A stretch of DNA of 64,000 bases from Heterotrichella gracilis (taxonomy: Eukaryota > Sar > Xanthophyceae > Tribonematales > Xanthonemataceae): NCBI GenBank assembly GCA_032358255.1, contig JAULBX010009658.1:1-64000 (forward strand), written 5' to 3'. Positions 10,380 through 21,786 of this stretch are shown piece after piece. How positions within the stretch are numbered: the stretch's first letter is position 1; each line of letters opens with the position of its first letter. The notes under the pieces are model-generated. The model did no database searches and was not told the origin of the DNA. It saw only the letters and a list, made by a program, of their open reading frames with translations. The position numbers and the translations under genes are program-made.

Positions 10380-13038
10380 TTAGGCAGAAGCCGCCACGTC
10401 AGCCAGGCGCTTGAGCACCCTGCGAGTGCCCTCGGTCATGCTGCACACCTCATACACCATGCCATGCTTCTCGCACAGCTCCTGGATCTTGGGGGTGACC
10501 TTGGACAGGTTGTGGCGGGGCAGGGTTGGGAACAGGTGGTGCTCGATCTGGTAGTTGAGGCCGCCTGCATATGGGCAAGAGGGCATATTAAGTGATGCTC
10601 ATACTGAAATAACTTGGAACCATTATGCACTGCAAACATGCCCTAACTGAATCATGCCTCCAGTTTGATGCATGTGCAGCATCATGTCGCATGCACCCCC
10701 TGCAAATCCGCATCAGTGACCCCAATCGCGGAGCTGCCTTCACAGCCCCATGCCTGGATGCAAGCCCACTGCCATCCTCTTGTCACTCACCAGTGAACCA
10801 GTCGTTCCACAGCGACGCAGAGATATCGCGGGTGGACACCACCTGCGAGGTGACAAAGTCCTTGGTGTCGCTGTACACCTCCATGCCGTTGTGGCTCTGC
10901 ACAAACACGATGCTGAGGAAGAAGCCGCTGAGCATCTGGGCGGCCACGAAGAACACCAGGGCCTTCCACCAGGGCAGGAAGGAAAAGGCGATGCCAAAGA
11001 CCCAGGTGTAGTGGAGGCCAACGGTGGCAACCTCCATGAGCCCATCGGCGACGCCGCTCTGCATTTACAGAGTACTGGATCACGCAGCGGACCATGGGCG
11101 GCGGTTCGTGGTTCATGTGCATTGTGAGCAGCTGGAATGGGGGGACGGGGTGGGGAGCAGCATGGCATTGGTGTACCAGCGATGGATGCTTCATGTTTGT
11201 GCCAAAGCCACCTTTGCCACAGCAGCAGGAATGCAGCCCAGTCTGGCAACAACGGTGCACCAGGCGCTGTGGCTCACCGTGTACAGGCGGACACTGTGCG
11301 AGAAGCTTTGCTCTGCCCAGCTCATGCGCGCAAACAATAGGATGGGGAAGAAGAAGTAGTGCTGGAGCCGCAGGAGTGCGCGGAAGTTGGGGTCGCGAAC
11401 GGTGTCCAGCATGTCCACATCCCAGGCGATCAGTGGCAGGGTGTCGATATCTGGGTCAACCGGGTGGCTGTCAGATGTGATCTCGTTGGGCGCAGCATGG
11501 TGGGTGTTGTGCTTCTTCTTCCACCAGTCAACGCTGAAGCCCTGCACCCAGTGCCACTGCTGTCAAGCAACCATTTTGTAGTAATCTCATTATTATCGTA
11601 AAGTGATGATTTTACGCGTGGATCTGGCAAGTGGCATGAAAGCTCTTCTTGTAGCACAACTGTGTACTGGGCTCGCAGCGATCCCAATCCTGTGTTTGAT
11701 GCCAGGCTAAAGCAAGCAACTTTGCTTACCTGTGACACGTTGCCCAGCAGGTATCCCATCAGCGTGTTCAGCCGCCTGTTTGTGAACACCTGGTTGTGCA
11801 AGAAGTCGTGTGCCAGCCAGCCAGACTGCTGCCAGAACAGACCCAGGATCCCCGCCGATGCCACCAGCCCCAGCCAGCTGCTGTTGCCTGCATAGGCCAG
11901 AGTGAGCACGGCTGCTGCTAGCAGCAAGAGGTTGCTCGCCAGCTTGTACACGTAGTACAGCTTGCTGCTCTTGAAGAGGCCATCTTGCATCAGGGACTGC
12001 CTCAGCTGGCGGAAGTCCTGCAGCATGGCATCTGTGGGGCCATCCTCCTGCACACCAGCAAGGCAGTGGTCATTAGCACAGGCTGGTTGCCAGTATGTAC
12101 ACACTGCCAGCTGCTTTGGGCGGTGGTTGCAAGTAGCACCCAACAAATCCTTGTCAAGTCCTGTACTCGGCTGTCCTCCCGGTGATGTGGTTCTGAGGAA
12201 AAGCATTCAGCGGTGCAGAATTGAACGGGCGCAAGACGTCCATCTGGGCGCGAAATCGTCGTAGCCCAACAGCCAGCAAGGCCAGCAGTGGGGTGCAAGG
12301 GGACAGTGGTGCAGATCAACCAGGAGCCCAGACGCCACCCCCGGTATCCGTCACTTACGTCAGTGCAAATGCCTTCAAAAAACACGACGCAGCCATAACG
12401 CGAACACAGCCAGATCAGACTGATGCCCACCCGATAGCGAACCAAAGAACACCCAGCTCGCTCCCAAAAGGGTCGGGAGGTACTAGTGTGGTAAGGTCGA
12501 AGGGTGTGTTACCTTCAAGTCGCCGATGTAGAACTTCTTCAGCATGGGCCAGGTAGTGGCAGCATGGAAAGTGGAGAACACATCAGTGGCGTCCTTGCCG
12601 GCGTAGGTCAAGATTACTGGACCTCCTGGGTGTGATCGCACCCAGCTGCTGACATCATACACCTATGGAACAAAATACGTTGTCACGACAACTGAAACCC
12701 TGCCTTGCCAACAAGATGACCCAAGGGACTGCGCACGAGGATCTGGGTTGGGTGCACGCCAAAACTTCTCTGTTTACCTTGTCCTTCACGACAACCCAGC
12801 AGTCATCCTCCGTGGTGTGCTTCGCCACCTCTGCCAGCGACAGTGGCTGCCCTTTTGAGGCATGCTTTCGTTGCACAGGCGTCTCCGCGAGAGGGGCTGC
12901 CTTGCCGCCTGTGGACGCCACCACTTTCTGCTGGACGGGGTTGGTGGCTTTGTTGAACTCTGTGATGATGGTGAAAGCCCCCTTCAGCTTTGAGAGCAGC
13001 CCTTTCGACTTCAGAGGGTCCTCAGAGACGAGGCACAT
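10380..13038 (-). CDS. Front-end delta-6 fatty acid desaturase with N-terminal cytochrome b5
   Basis: Exons (minus): 13038-12778, 12662-12513, 12047-11730, 11541-11278, 11058-10791, 10564-10380; phases close to 481 residues. The enzyme would introduce a double bond between the carboxyl end and existing double bonds of 18:2 or 18:3 acyl chains in the ER, using electrons passed by its own cytochrome b5. The cytochrome b5 haem motif HPGG is at about 98-101. The three histidine boxes are HDFLH (about 217-221), HNTHH (254-258) and QIEHH (426-430); the Gln in the third box marks front-end desaturases. Long hydrophobic stretches flank boxes 1 and 2. From memory it is very close to the L. incisa delta-6 enzyme in length, start (MC...) and segments such as WLAHDFLH and [16 protein letters not shown], and unlike that alga's delta-5 enzyme. 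Regiochemistry (delta-6 rather than delta-8) is inferred from this resemblance. Confidence 0.93.
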
Positions 13039-14925
13039 GGTGGGTACAGATGAGGCCGTGCAAGCCGCGCCACAGCGAGGGTGGGGCTTTGCCCAACAGC
13101 CAGGAGGCCAGCAGACGTGACGGAGGGCTCAACCAACAACTAGCCGCCAGCATCACGGAGTGTGCACCGATCCATGCAGGATATACCCGCCGTGCAGTGG
13201 CCACAGAGCGAGCGCCAACACAGCTTTTCAATTCTGTCATTCCCTCGTGCCATCAAGCCCCGGAAGGCCAAACAGCGTCCCCACGGGGAGCGATTTCAAA
13301 TTTTGAAACTGCCAGACGAAATGCCTCTTGTGGGCACAGGTGAAACCTGAAACCTGTTCATACAACCTCGTTGGCAGATGAATTTCCTGTTGCAACTCAC
13401 CAGCTGAGCAGCCTACCCAGGCGTGTATAACCTGTGTCCAGACAGAGGCTCACATAGCCCCCCCCTTCGTGAGGCTTCCAGTGTCAACTGCCCATTGGGA
13501 TTGGCTTTGCTTTGTAACCATAGGCTGCTGGATTACAGTTGAGTATCCCTGCTTTGTTCCTTTGCCTTTCTTGTTGCCCTTGTATCGATACTGAGCTAAA
13601 TGCACTCACCATGCCTTCAACAAGTGAAATGGAAAGTCGTGTCAAACGATATTCTCTTAGGCGTAGGACAGCGCTGTTGAAAAATGCGCAGTAGTGTTAT
13701 GCCCACTTGGCACTAGTGCTCAGCCCGCTTCATGTAGCGCAAAAAGGTGTGATTGAAAGTTGAAATCACCGTAAGGGTAATGGGAAACAGCTACCCTGTA
13801 CACATCTGCAGGTAAAGGAAACAGTGCTGCATGGATTGTTGTGTTTACCGTATTGTACAAGTCTGATTTAGCAATTCCAAACAACCACCTGGCATTATAA
13901 GGTCTAAAGAAACGCATCATAGGGAAACACATTCTGCAGTCCAAGTAGTGTCCCAACTTATTTTTGTGGATAGCGTAGAGTTGATGAAATTTATAACTGT
14001 GCACCAGTCAACAGCTCGTGAAGCAACACGAGTACGGTAACAATGTCAATTGGCAATTGGACGTCCTATTATTACTAATAATAACTAATCACTAGATTCA
14101 AGACTTCCAAAATGCCGAGGCACTAATGTCAGCGATTACGAACACATGCGTTGTACTATGTAATGGGCAGACTGGTGGGGTGACACGTGGGGGAGTTATC
14201 CCATACCCTAAACAGCTGTTGTCAACTCTACAATCCAAAACTTGGTCATTGATCAAAAGTGCTCAATGTTGTGGAAAACGAGCAAACAAATTTATTGCAA
14301 AACAGAAAATGTACGTGGAGCTATTACCTCCAGAATGCATACTGTCATGATATCATGCAGCACAAACACAAATACGCCACGCTGGGGCCCAGTTACTGGG
14401 CACACTCCCAAGTGGCATTATGCTATGAGGTCAAAGTGGTGCACCTAAGTGGGGTTTCCATGCACCCTCAACGGCTCTTGTCAGTTCAGAACTTGGTAAA
14501 GTTTTCAGTGGAGCAGTGGCGAGGCAAACACATTATATTGCAAAACCGAGACCAAATGCGTGGATCTGTATGACCTGCGCACATGCCACGCCACATGGCA
14601 CTAGCACAACTACACCGCGCCAGGCGCAGCCACTATCACTACATGGTGGACAGACTTAATAGTGTCGGTCACACACCCTAAGCAACTTGTCAATCCTACA
14701 GTTCAAAACTATGCCGCTGGTTTGAATGCTCAGTGGAGTAAAATTGTGCGGGAAATGACATATATATACTCCACCACCTAAAGTACATCTCCTACCTCCA
14801 CCATGCAGAATATGCCGCATGCACTAGCACACCACACCAGCCGCAGCACAAAACGATCTGCAAATAAGAAAATATTTCTAACAACCACGCTTAAGTGGGT
14901 GTTGACTTGTGCTGTGAGACAAGAA
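13039..14925. other. Intergenic: desaturase 5' flank and CBM gene 3' flank, with diverged repeats
   Basis: The 1.9-kb gap contains the desaturase promoter (right of 13038 on the minus strand) and the 3' flank of the CBM gene. A minus-strand ORF at 13720-14004 (94 codons) resembles nothing I know and lies in AT-rich sequence. The main structure is a set of three diverged repeats between about 14150 and 14850, listed separately. Confidence 0.55.
14150..14850. repeat. Three diverged tandem copies of a 210-260-bp non-coding unit
   Basis: Landmarks recur at intervals: ccctaaacagc (about 14208), ccctcaacggc (about 14465) and ccctaagcaac (about 14678). Each is followed by a tcaa or tcag phrase, a ccaaaactt-like or gttcaaaact phrase, and a gtggagt/gtgga phrase. 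Copies 1 and 2 share gcaaacaaatttattgcaaa-like sequence; copies 2 and 3 share cactagcacaac and ccgcagcac-like ends. Divergence is high, so the duplication is old. Function unknown. Confidence 0.5.
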
Positions 14926-17666
14926 TCACCCCTTTGAGACACCGCTTTGGCCTGTGAGGACTATGTCATCGATGTGTATGACCCCCTTGCACTGCCCTAC
15001 GTTGACCACCACCTGCGCCGGCCGGGCCGCTGTGGCGATGTAGCCGCGCACGCTCAAAGCCTGCCAGTGGGATGTGCCCACAGACTCAAAGGCCGACAGG
15101 TACTGCTCATATTTGGAGGTAGCGTCTCCCTGTGGGGCAGAGGAGACGGCGTTAGCTGTCAAATGGCGGAAGGGCAGCTCTTTTAATTGTAATATTTGAT
15201 TTATATGTATTTGTATTTTGTTGTGATGCTTATGGGCGCGCTCATTCCATGAGCCAGCTGCATGCAATTCAATTTGGATCACTGCGGCAGGAAGACATTG
15301 CAGTTGAGTGCAACATGTACAAGCCTGGACACGCAAGACTGTTATCTCGTTTTCAGAATCTCTTCCAGTGCAGTATAAATGTGGCACTAATGATCACTGC
15401 CTCTTGCTCATCTTGTAAGTGTAACCTCACCTGCAGCGCATGCCGCCTAGACCCTGCACCCTGATCTCACCTGCAGCGCCATGGTGATCGAGCACGATGG
15501 GTTCTTGCCCCTGATGAACACAGACAGCGAGTAGGTTGTGCCTGGCTTGAGCAGCATGAAAGGGCTGAGCAGCTGGATGTACCAGCCCTTGGCGGCGGCG
15601 CTGCTGATGGCGATGGAGGCGCCCGCTGCGCCGCTGTGCGCCGCGCTGGGGTCAGAAACCGAGACGGTGGCTGCAGCAAGGCACAAAAAGATGAATTAAA
15701 TACCCATGTGTGGGGGCCACATATAACTTATAGTATTCATTGGCCTTTTGGGGGGCCACAAAGATATAATAAATACCCATGGAGCGTTGTGGAGAGGCGC
15801 CCACATGCATCAAGATAGGCGTGCTGGTACTACACACGCATGCGCACAAGGTTAGTATGGTGCTACAGAACCCTAAACCCTAAGACACTTTAGACAGGTA
15901 ACACAATGCTCGCACCTGCGCCGCCATACACGCCCCACATCATGTGGGTGGTGTCACACCCGTCAAACCCCGCACGCAGGACGGTGGTGCTTGGCAGGGC
16001 TGGGCAGCGTGCTGGTGGTGGTGGGCGGGAGCGAGGGGGTGGGGAGAATCGGCGAGGCGGGGGAGAGGCGCGGCGAGGAGGGGGTTTCTTGGCGCCTGGC
16101 TTTTTTGGTGTGGTGCTCGGTGACCTTGCAGGGCTGGCGCGGCGCGGTGGTGGGCGCTTGCGTGGTGAACCAGGCACGCCGCTCTGCACGTCGATGGGTG
16201 CTGCGCTGGTGGTGAGCACCATCTCATCAAAGTAGTACGTCCCTGCGCAGCAATGCACACGCAAGTTGGCGAGCTGGCAAGGCCATAGCAAGGCTTGGGC
16301 GCCCAGATTGACAGGCGGTGTCAGCGACAGCATCATGTGGCACAGGCCTAGGGTTGGGGGGCATGATAGGGAGGGGAGAATTCCCTTTATTTGTGGGTAC
16401 AATGGAGGTTCACGCAAAACATTATTGCTTGCATGCATAGCTATACCCGCCACAGTGTGCACTGTGATTTAAACCTGGCGGTTTCTATCCAATGAAAATC
16501 GACTCACCTATGGGTGCGCTGCCCATGTTAAACTGAAACATGAACAGACCAGACGTGTCAGCTGCCCATGTCAAGCTAAAACTCTGCCAGTTAGGCGACA
16601 AGGAAGGCTGGATGGACGCTTTCCACTCATATGATGATGTGGACAGACCTACCGAGTAGCAGCTAGTGCAAGGATCACGCGCTTTTGCCAGAAAAGAGAG
16701 GGTGTAAAAGAAGCCTGCAACAGTGGGGGGCATTTTCAGCTTGCAGCGCAGTGATTGCAACACATGCATTACTCGCTTCAATGGTTGCAAATGTAAATGC
16801 ACAGGCCGACATGCCGCACCACTATGGACATCCTTGCAAAGGGTGCAATTGCAAGTTCTGGGCAAGCAAGCCTCAATTTGTATCATAGTCATGCCTCCCC
16901 ACTACTGTAGCCCCGATGCATGGTGGCAGGAGCTCCTCAAGTGCTCGAGCATCCTTCCAATCAACCCCTAGGCCTCACACCACTGGAAACCCGCCATGTA
17001 TATGGCGGGTCCCTTGCTTTCTTGTTCTTGTATGGTCTAGCAGTTGTCGTGGCACAGGTTGCAAGTCAGGCATGCGGGCCCATGCCATAGCCACCTGAAG
17101 AACTACCTGACTGCAACGGGAACTGCCGCGTGTTCAGCTGGATGTACCAGTTAAAGGAGGCGTTGACAGCGACGTCCACCGCCAGGCCGCCGCCCCCCAC
17201 TAGTGCCGTTGCGCTGGAGAAATCCACCCTGGCCTGCGCTGGGGCCACGAGCTGCCGGGTCACCCCTGCATGCGATGTACATTCTGTTTAGGGAATTCCC
17301 TCTGGTGCCGGCTAATGCGATGATATGTTCCAGTCCCCGGTGACAACAGCTGTGCAGCTCCATAGCGTGTATGACAGAAAACCGGCTGTTGCTGGGTGGT
17401 TGTACATTTGTGTGCGCTAGCTGAACGGGTGAAGTACATTGCAGTGCAATTGCATTGTGTCGTGTTCTCGACGGTTGTTCGCCTCGGCTGCACTACAACC
17501 GCATGCGAATGGGGTGCAGAGTGCCAAGCCCGCGTCTACCTTGGTCAGACCCGTCTTCGAAGCCTGCTCGCCACATCACAGCACCTCCTGCGCTGGCCTC
17601 TCTCAGCGTTAGCACCAGCAGCACGCATACCAGTACTGTCGGCACAGAGACCCGAAATCGAGCCAT
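14926..17666 (-). CDS. Secreted protein with two carbohydrate-binding-like modules and a basic proline-rich linker
   Basis: Exons (minus): 17666-17540, 17265-17107, 16714-16508, 16242-15916, 15670-15471, 15129-14926; phases close to 407 residues. Residues 1-26 are a clear signal peptide: MARFR, then a hydrophobic run ending REASA. Two related modules follow (about 28-175 and 250-407). Each opens with RAGF(E/D)DG or RAGFDG, contains a WYIQL strand (NWYIQL, GWYIQL), a YTLSF or YSLSV strand, a WQSF or WQAL strand, and closes with a DEMVL or DDIVL strand. That is the pattern of the CBM4/9/22 jelly-roll superfamily. A 70-residue linker rich in SPPPR- and PPPRRASP-like repeats joins them, resembling hydroxyproline-rich cell-wall proteins but strongly basic. 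No catalytic domain is present. A cell-wall or surface polysaccharide-binding role is inferred; the ligand is unknown. Confidence 0.8.
15426..15479 (-). repeat. 14-bp duplication of the exon 5 donor region in the CBM gene
   Basis: The phrase ctcacctgcagcgc occurs at 15426-15439 and again at 15466-15479, where it spans the functional donor of the minus-strand exon ending at 15471. The left copy is a potential decoy donor inside the intron. Confidence 0.6.
15869..15883. repeat. Interstitial telomere-type repeat in a CBM-gene intron
   Basis: aaccctaaaccctaa, two units of the plant/algal telomere motif, about 33 bp downstream (minus strand) of the exon ending at 15916. Confidence 0.7.
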
Positions 17667-18861
17667 GCTGGCCCCAGGCACCGACTGCCTGCCGTTTACA
17701 AACACTCTCGAGTTGGGGATTGGAATCCGAACGTAAGCAGCTGTACGAGCGCTTGTACGGGCTGGACACGCAACCTTTTGATCGCAAAGAAACGTGGAGA
17801 TCGTGCCCCCCGCAGAAGGGCTCCGTGGGGTGATGGTACCAGTTGGGCGTCCCTCTATCAAAGTTAACTGGGCTGTCTGGCAAGAGTAGATGCAGATGCT
17901 ATTCAAAGGAGGAAACTACCGTCAGCACGATATTTGGAGTCTTGCTTTGTAGAGAAGCCGGGGTTATATCTATTGCCCCTAGGCAAATCGCGGCCTACTG
18001 CTGACTGGACTCTTCTATTCCAAGTATTGCCTGAGGGCAGTACGACAAACTTGCGGCAGCAATCTCTGACAGCTATTCGAAGCTGCGAGAGCTTGTTAAC
18101 GGATATGTCGTGGAAGGAGTTCACAAAGTGTGTACACGCACGCACACATGAAACACACCTGCAGGCCTACATGCGGGATGTTCGCATGCAAGTTCCACGT
18201 GGGCGCCAACTGGCCCAGAACCAAGCCGTATCGAACCCCTAGGCTGGGGATACATCGAGGCTCAAGCGGGTTTGGCCTCTCTTACCAGGATCGGTGCCAC
18301 AGTCCTCGTCGAGGAGCATCCCAATCCGGTGTCGTGCAAGACCGATGCATGCATGCATAATTTGCCCATCAATGGGTACAGGTTGGGCCTCGGTCCCATG
18401 CACGGTTGATCGGCTGTTGCGTATGTCATAGCTTTGTCACATTGGGTCTCCAGCCATATACTGGAAGCTTCCATAAAGTGCGACACTCGGGTATAGGGTG
18501 CTTCCAGCAGCTTACTGCAGGAGCAGCAGCTGCCAGCAGCACCTCAGCACTTGGTGCAACCTGTCGCACCGTTTGTCAGTGACACGGCGCAGCTTTGTGC
18601 TGCAAAAGGGCGCCAGAACCTCAGGAGTGTCCCACAAAGTCGCCAACGTTACAGTTGGTTCTAGTTAACATCCCACCAGTGTAGCCAAGCTTAAGGATGT
18701 GTGCTCATATTGGTATCCTAGACCTGGTAGGACCACTCGCTCTGGGTGTGTGCACTGTTCTCAACGAGCCATCTGACTGGTCCAACTACCCTAGGCCTAC
18801 TTGCAAGCTACTATATAAGGTCAACTGGTCTCACCCAGTGGCACTTAACTCAGCGTCGACG
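17667..18861. other. Intergenic: CBM gene 5' flank and ATP12 3' flank
   Basis: This 1.2-kb stretch holds the promoter side of the CBM gene and the 3' side of ATP12, both on the minus strand. I found no credible coding frame. A tgcatgcatgcat run lies at about 18345-18358, and a possible ATP12 poly(A) signal lies at 18649-18653. Confidence 0.55.
18649..18653 (-). terminator. Candidate poly(A) signal (TGTAA) of ATP12
   Basis: Reads TGTAA on the minus strand, 209 bp past the ATP12 stop. TGTAA is the usual green-algal polyadenylation signal. One five-base match is weak evidence by itself. Confidence 0.4.
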
Positions 18862-21786
18862 TCACTGCAGCAGGCGCATAAATGTCGCGGGCGCTGCGAT
18901 GCGGATGCGGATGTCCAGTATGTCCAGGTCATGGCCACCCTCAACCAGGCCCCACTCGGCAATCTGGAGCGCCTCCTCGAGGCGCGCCACTGCATACGCC
19001 TGCTCCACGCCGAATGCGCCCTACGTACAGTGGGCAGGCGGTGTGAGCATGACGACACGGAGGGACAGGACAACAGCCCCTGGATAGAGTGGCAAAGGGT
19101 TGGAGGTGGCTGGGTATGGTGTCAAGCAGTTGCTTGGCAGCGAGTGTGGCACACATCAACCATGGCCAACACCACCTGTGCAATCCAGCAACCATAAAAG
19201 CCTGGCGCTTGCCGCACCCCACCCCGCTCCACCTGCAAAGGAGTCATTCTCCCTGTATGCATGCCCCACATTACGTGTGGCAATACCCGCCGTGCACATG
19301 AACCCTCCATCGCACCAAGCCTTCATGCAGATCGAACTGCACCCTGCCTTAAACGCTTGTTATGAGCCACAGTTCCCCTCCCATTCACACCCGCATGGCC
19401 TGCTCACCTTGACCACCCCCAGCCCCATGAGCACTGATCTGCATGTGCCTGATAGCTGCTCCATGGCTGCAAGCTGCCACCGGTCAAGCCCTGGGACCAC
19501 ATGGCAACGGCGATCAGGAAAATCAGGGTATAGGATTTGGGTGATAAACCCTACAAGTCCAACGCTCGGATACCAAGGGGCAGGGATTGGCCAGGATTTG
19601 CAGGTGTCAAGTCAACAAGCCCCGGCAGAGAAATGCTATACCACCAGGTACTCAGGGATCAGAGCATGCATGGCAAGCATCCATGATGTGATACATGAGC
19701 GGATGGACTGCATGCTGCACAGCAGCGCATACGCCCAAACATCCACCAAGCCCGATGCAACCACCAATGCTGGATGCGTGCTCAGCAAAGGCACTATGTG
19801 CGTGTTGAGCGCGTTACCTTCCAGCTGCCTCTGCAGCTGCACCGTGGCCTCCAGCGGCTGATGCGTGCCGAATATGCTGTCAGTCACATGCAGCTTGGCA
19901 CCCAGCTGCTCCTCCGCCCACACCACCACCGGGTCGAACAACTGCAGCAGCCACAAAATAGATATACAACATGTGCAATTCAAAAACCAACATAATATAA
20001 TATACCAATTAAAAACGTTGACATTGAAATCCTATTGAGCAAAAAGGGAAAGGTGCAGCCTCTCGATGCATACAGGCATGGTAAACAAGGATGGGGCGCT
20101 TATGAAGCGAAGGGCATCGCCCTCCTGTCCCCTACCACCATGCATGGCCGCATGCAATAGCAATACGCGCCCCCATATGCAACAAAAGAGGCTCACCCGT
20201 GCTTGGTGGTCAGCGACCTTGCCGGGCTCGTGGCGGCAGCACAGCGCATCGGTGCTGAAGTACTGCAGGAGCGTCTCGATGACCTTGAACCGGTCCTTGG
20301 GCTGCAAGGGGCAGGGATTGTGTTACCAAGTGAGGGATATCTGACTTTCTAAATGTCACTAATGGAGTACTGGAGAATTGTCTCGATGACCTTGAACCGG
20401 TCCTTGGGCTGCAAGGGGGGACCGAATTCCGAATTCCTGTGTGAATTCTCGTGATTGCGAGAGGTCTACATGGGCAGCGACTTGTGCTGGACAGGAATGC
20501 CACTGGTGTGTGGCCACTGTCGGTCAATCCCTCCTGGCGCGCACATGCAGCTGCAATTGTATTGTTTAATGGAGTCTCCCTTGCAGCTCATTGGCGCTGC
20601 TGGAATCAGTGCACAGGAATGCAAGGGGGAAGACTGGCCAAGGGTGGGAGCCATGCTCTTAACCCTAAACCCTAATGGCTCACCTGGTCTATGGCAGTTG
20701 CTGCGATCGACATCATGGGCATGGTGAAGGGCCTGATCTTGTTCTCCCCTGCATCCTGCGCGGGCACCACCGAGGCGTGAACATGCAACCAACAAGGATG
20801 GGACCCTCCCTGGTGGAATACATCCCTAATAGTATCCATCCCTTCCGTGAAGTGGCTGTGCATAGGGAAGGGGAGGGGGAGATTGGAGCCGGGGAGTGGG
20901 GACTCGGTAATGACCGTCCTATTGAAATTGGCCCAAAATGAGATACGTCAGAATGACAAACTGGGGCAAATTAAAAGCCTGCTTGCAGCGCTTTCTTGCT
21001 TCAGATAGGTTTCACCTCCTCCAAGCATTGCATGGTCTGGCAGGAGCACAGATCCCACAAGATACTCCCATTCAGCCGCCACCGCTTAGTGCTGGCAGCT
21101 AAACTAAACCCTACAGTAACGACCCTAAACCCTAAATTCACCTGGTACTCCCACTCAGCCGCCACCGCAACAGCCAAGGGGAGCGTTGGGAGGATGAAGG
21201 GGCGCCTGGCGGGGGTTTTAAGGGGCCGCCCATCTAAGTGGATGGTGTAGCCCTGCAGCAGGTGGCGGACTGGTCATGGGCATCAAACTTATTCACAATT
21301 TGTCCATAAGCCAATGCCGTTAGGGAATTGTACCATATCAAACATGTTCTTGGTACAAGAGCGTGCAACAAGAATACCAAGGATCCTAACCAAAGTAGTC
21401 TAGGGACATGTGCCTTCATCGCGTCTATGCATGTTAGCTAGCCTAACCGTGTATATGCAAGTGGCTAGCCTGCTCACCTCATCTGGTTGGTGCTGCACAG
21501 TGACATCCCTAAACCACCGCTTGATCTTGCCCGGTTCTTGCTGCGCTGTGCTGGCTGTGGGGGTCTTGTCCTGTGCGGTGTCTGACTGTGGTTGCGATGG
21601 TTGTGCAGGTTGAATAGCACTGCTGGAGAAGGTTGCAGGGTTCCCCAGCGACCCTCTCCAAGCAAACCCTTCCCTGCTAATAGTTGCTGCATAACTGCTG
21701 CTTGTTGCGGCTTCAGGAATGTGTGCAGCAGGAGAGCTTTGTTGCAAGGCAGGCAACAACCGCCGCAGACACCTGAAAGCTGCCAT
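18862..21786 (-). CDS. ATP12: ATP12, mitochondrial F1-ATPase assembly chaperone
   Basis: Exons (minus): 21786-21478, 21252-21142, 20755-20684, 20301-20197, 19941-19818, 19490-19408, 19020-18862; phases close to 320 residues, the family size. ATP12 (ATPAF2) binds free F1 alpha subunits in the mitochondrial matrix until they join beta. The first about 75 residues are rich in Ala, Ser, Gln and Arg with few acids (MAAFRCLRRLLPALQQSSP), fitting a mitochondrial presequence. The ATP12 core starts at KRWFRDVTVQ and continues with GYTIHLDGRPLKTPARRPF, AVAVAAEWEYQ, IRPFTMPMMSIAATAID, the exon 4 run to DHQAR, and the closing RLEEALQIAEWGLVEGGHD. The upstream GTG codon at 21807 is ignored because 21786 is the first ATG. 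The exon 3 acceptor at 20756 is chosen because it keeps frame. Introns contain partial copies of exons 2 and 4 and telomere-type tracts. Confidence 0.93.
20273..20418 (-). repeat. Exact 39-bp copy of the ATP12 exon 4 start inside intron 3
   Basis: The sequence at 20273-20311 (last bases of the intron, acceptor and first 29 bases of exon 4) recurs without change at 20380-20418. The copy carries its own AG acceptor, so it is a potential decoy exon 107 bp upstream in transcript direction. Similarity fades gradually just beyond one end. Confidence 0.85.
20661..20675. repeat. Interstitial telomere-type repeat next to the ATP12 exon 3 donor
   Basis: aaccctaaaccctaa begins about 9 bp into the intron after the exon ending at 20684. 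Confidence 0.7.
21063..21168 (-). repeat. Partial copy of ATP12 exon 2 end, separated by telomere-type repeats
   Basis: Exon 2 sequence at 21146-21168 recurs at 21063-21085 (22 of 23 bases identical) inside the following intron. Between the copies, 21100-21137 contains ctaaactaaaccctac and ccctaaaccctaaa, degenerate telomere-type units. The second block ends about 5 bp from the exon 2 donor. Confidence 0.8.

Noticed and set aside
13720-14004. 94-codon minus-strand frame
   Set aside because: AT-rich, no motif, no splice partners.
18225-18260. Possible tRNA T-arm on the minus strand (ggggttcgatacgg)
   Set aside because: No matching anticodon arm or acceptor stem within 80 bp.
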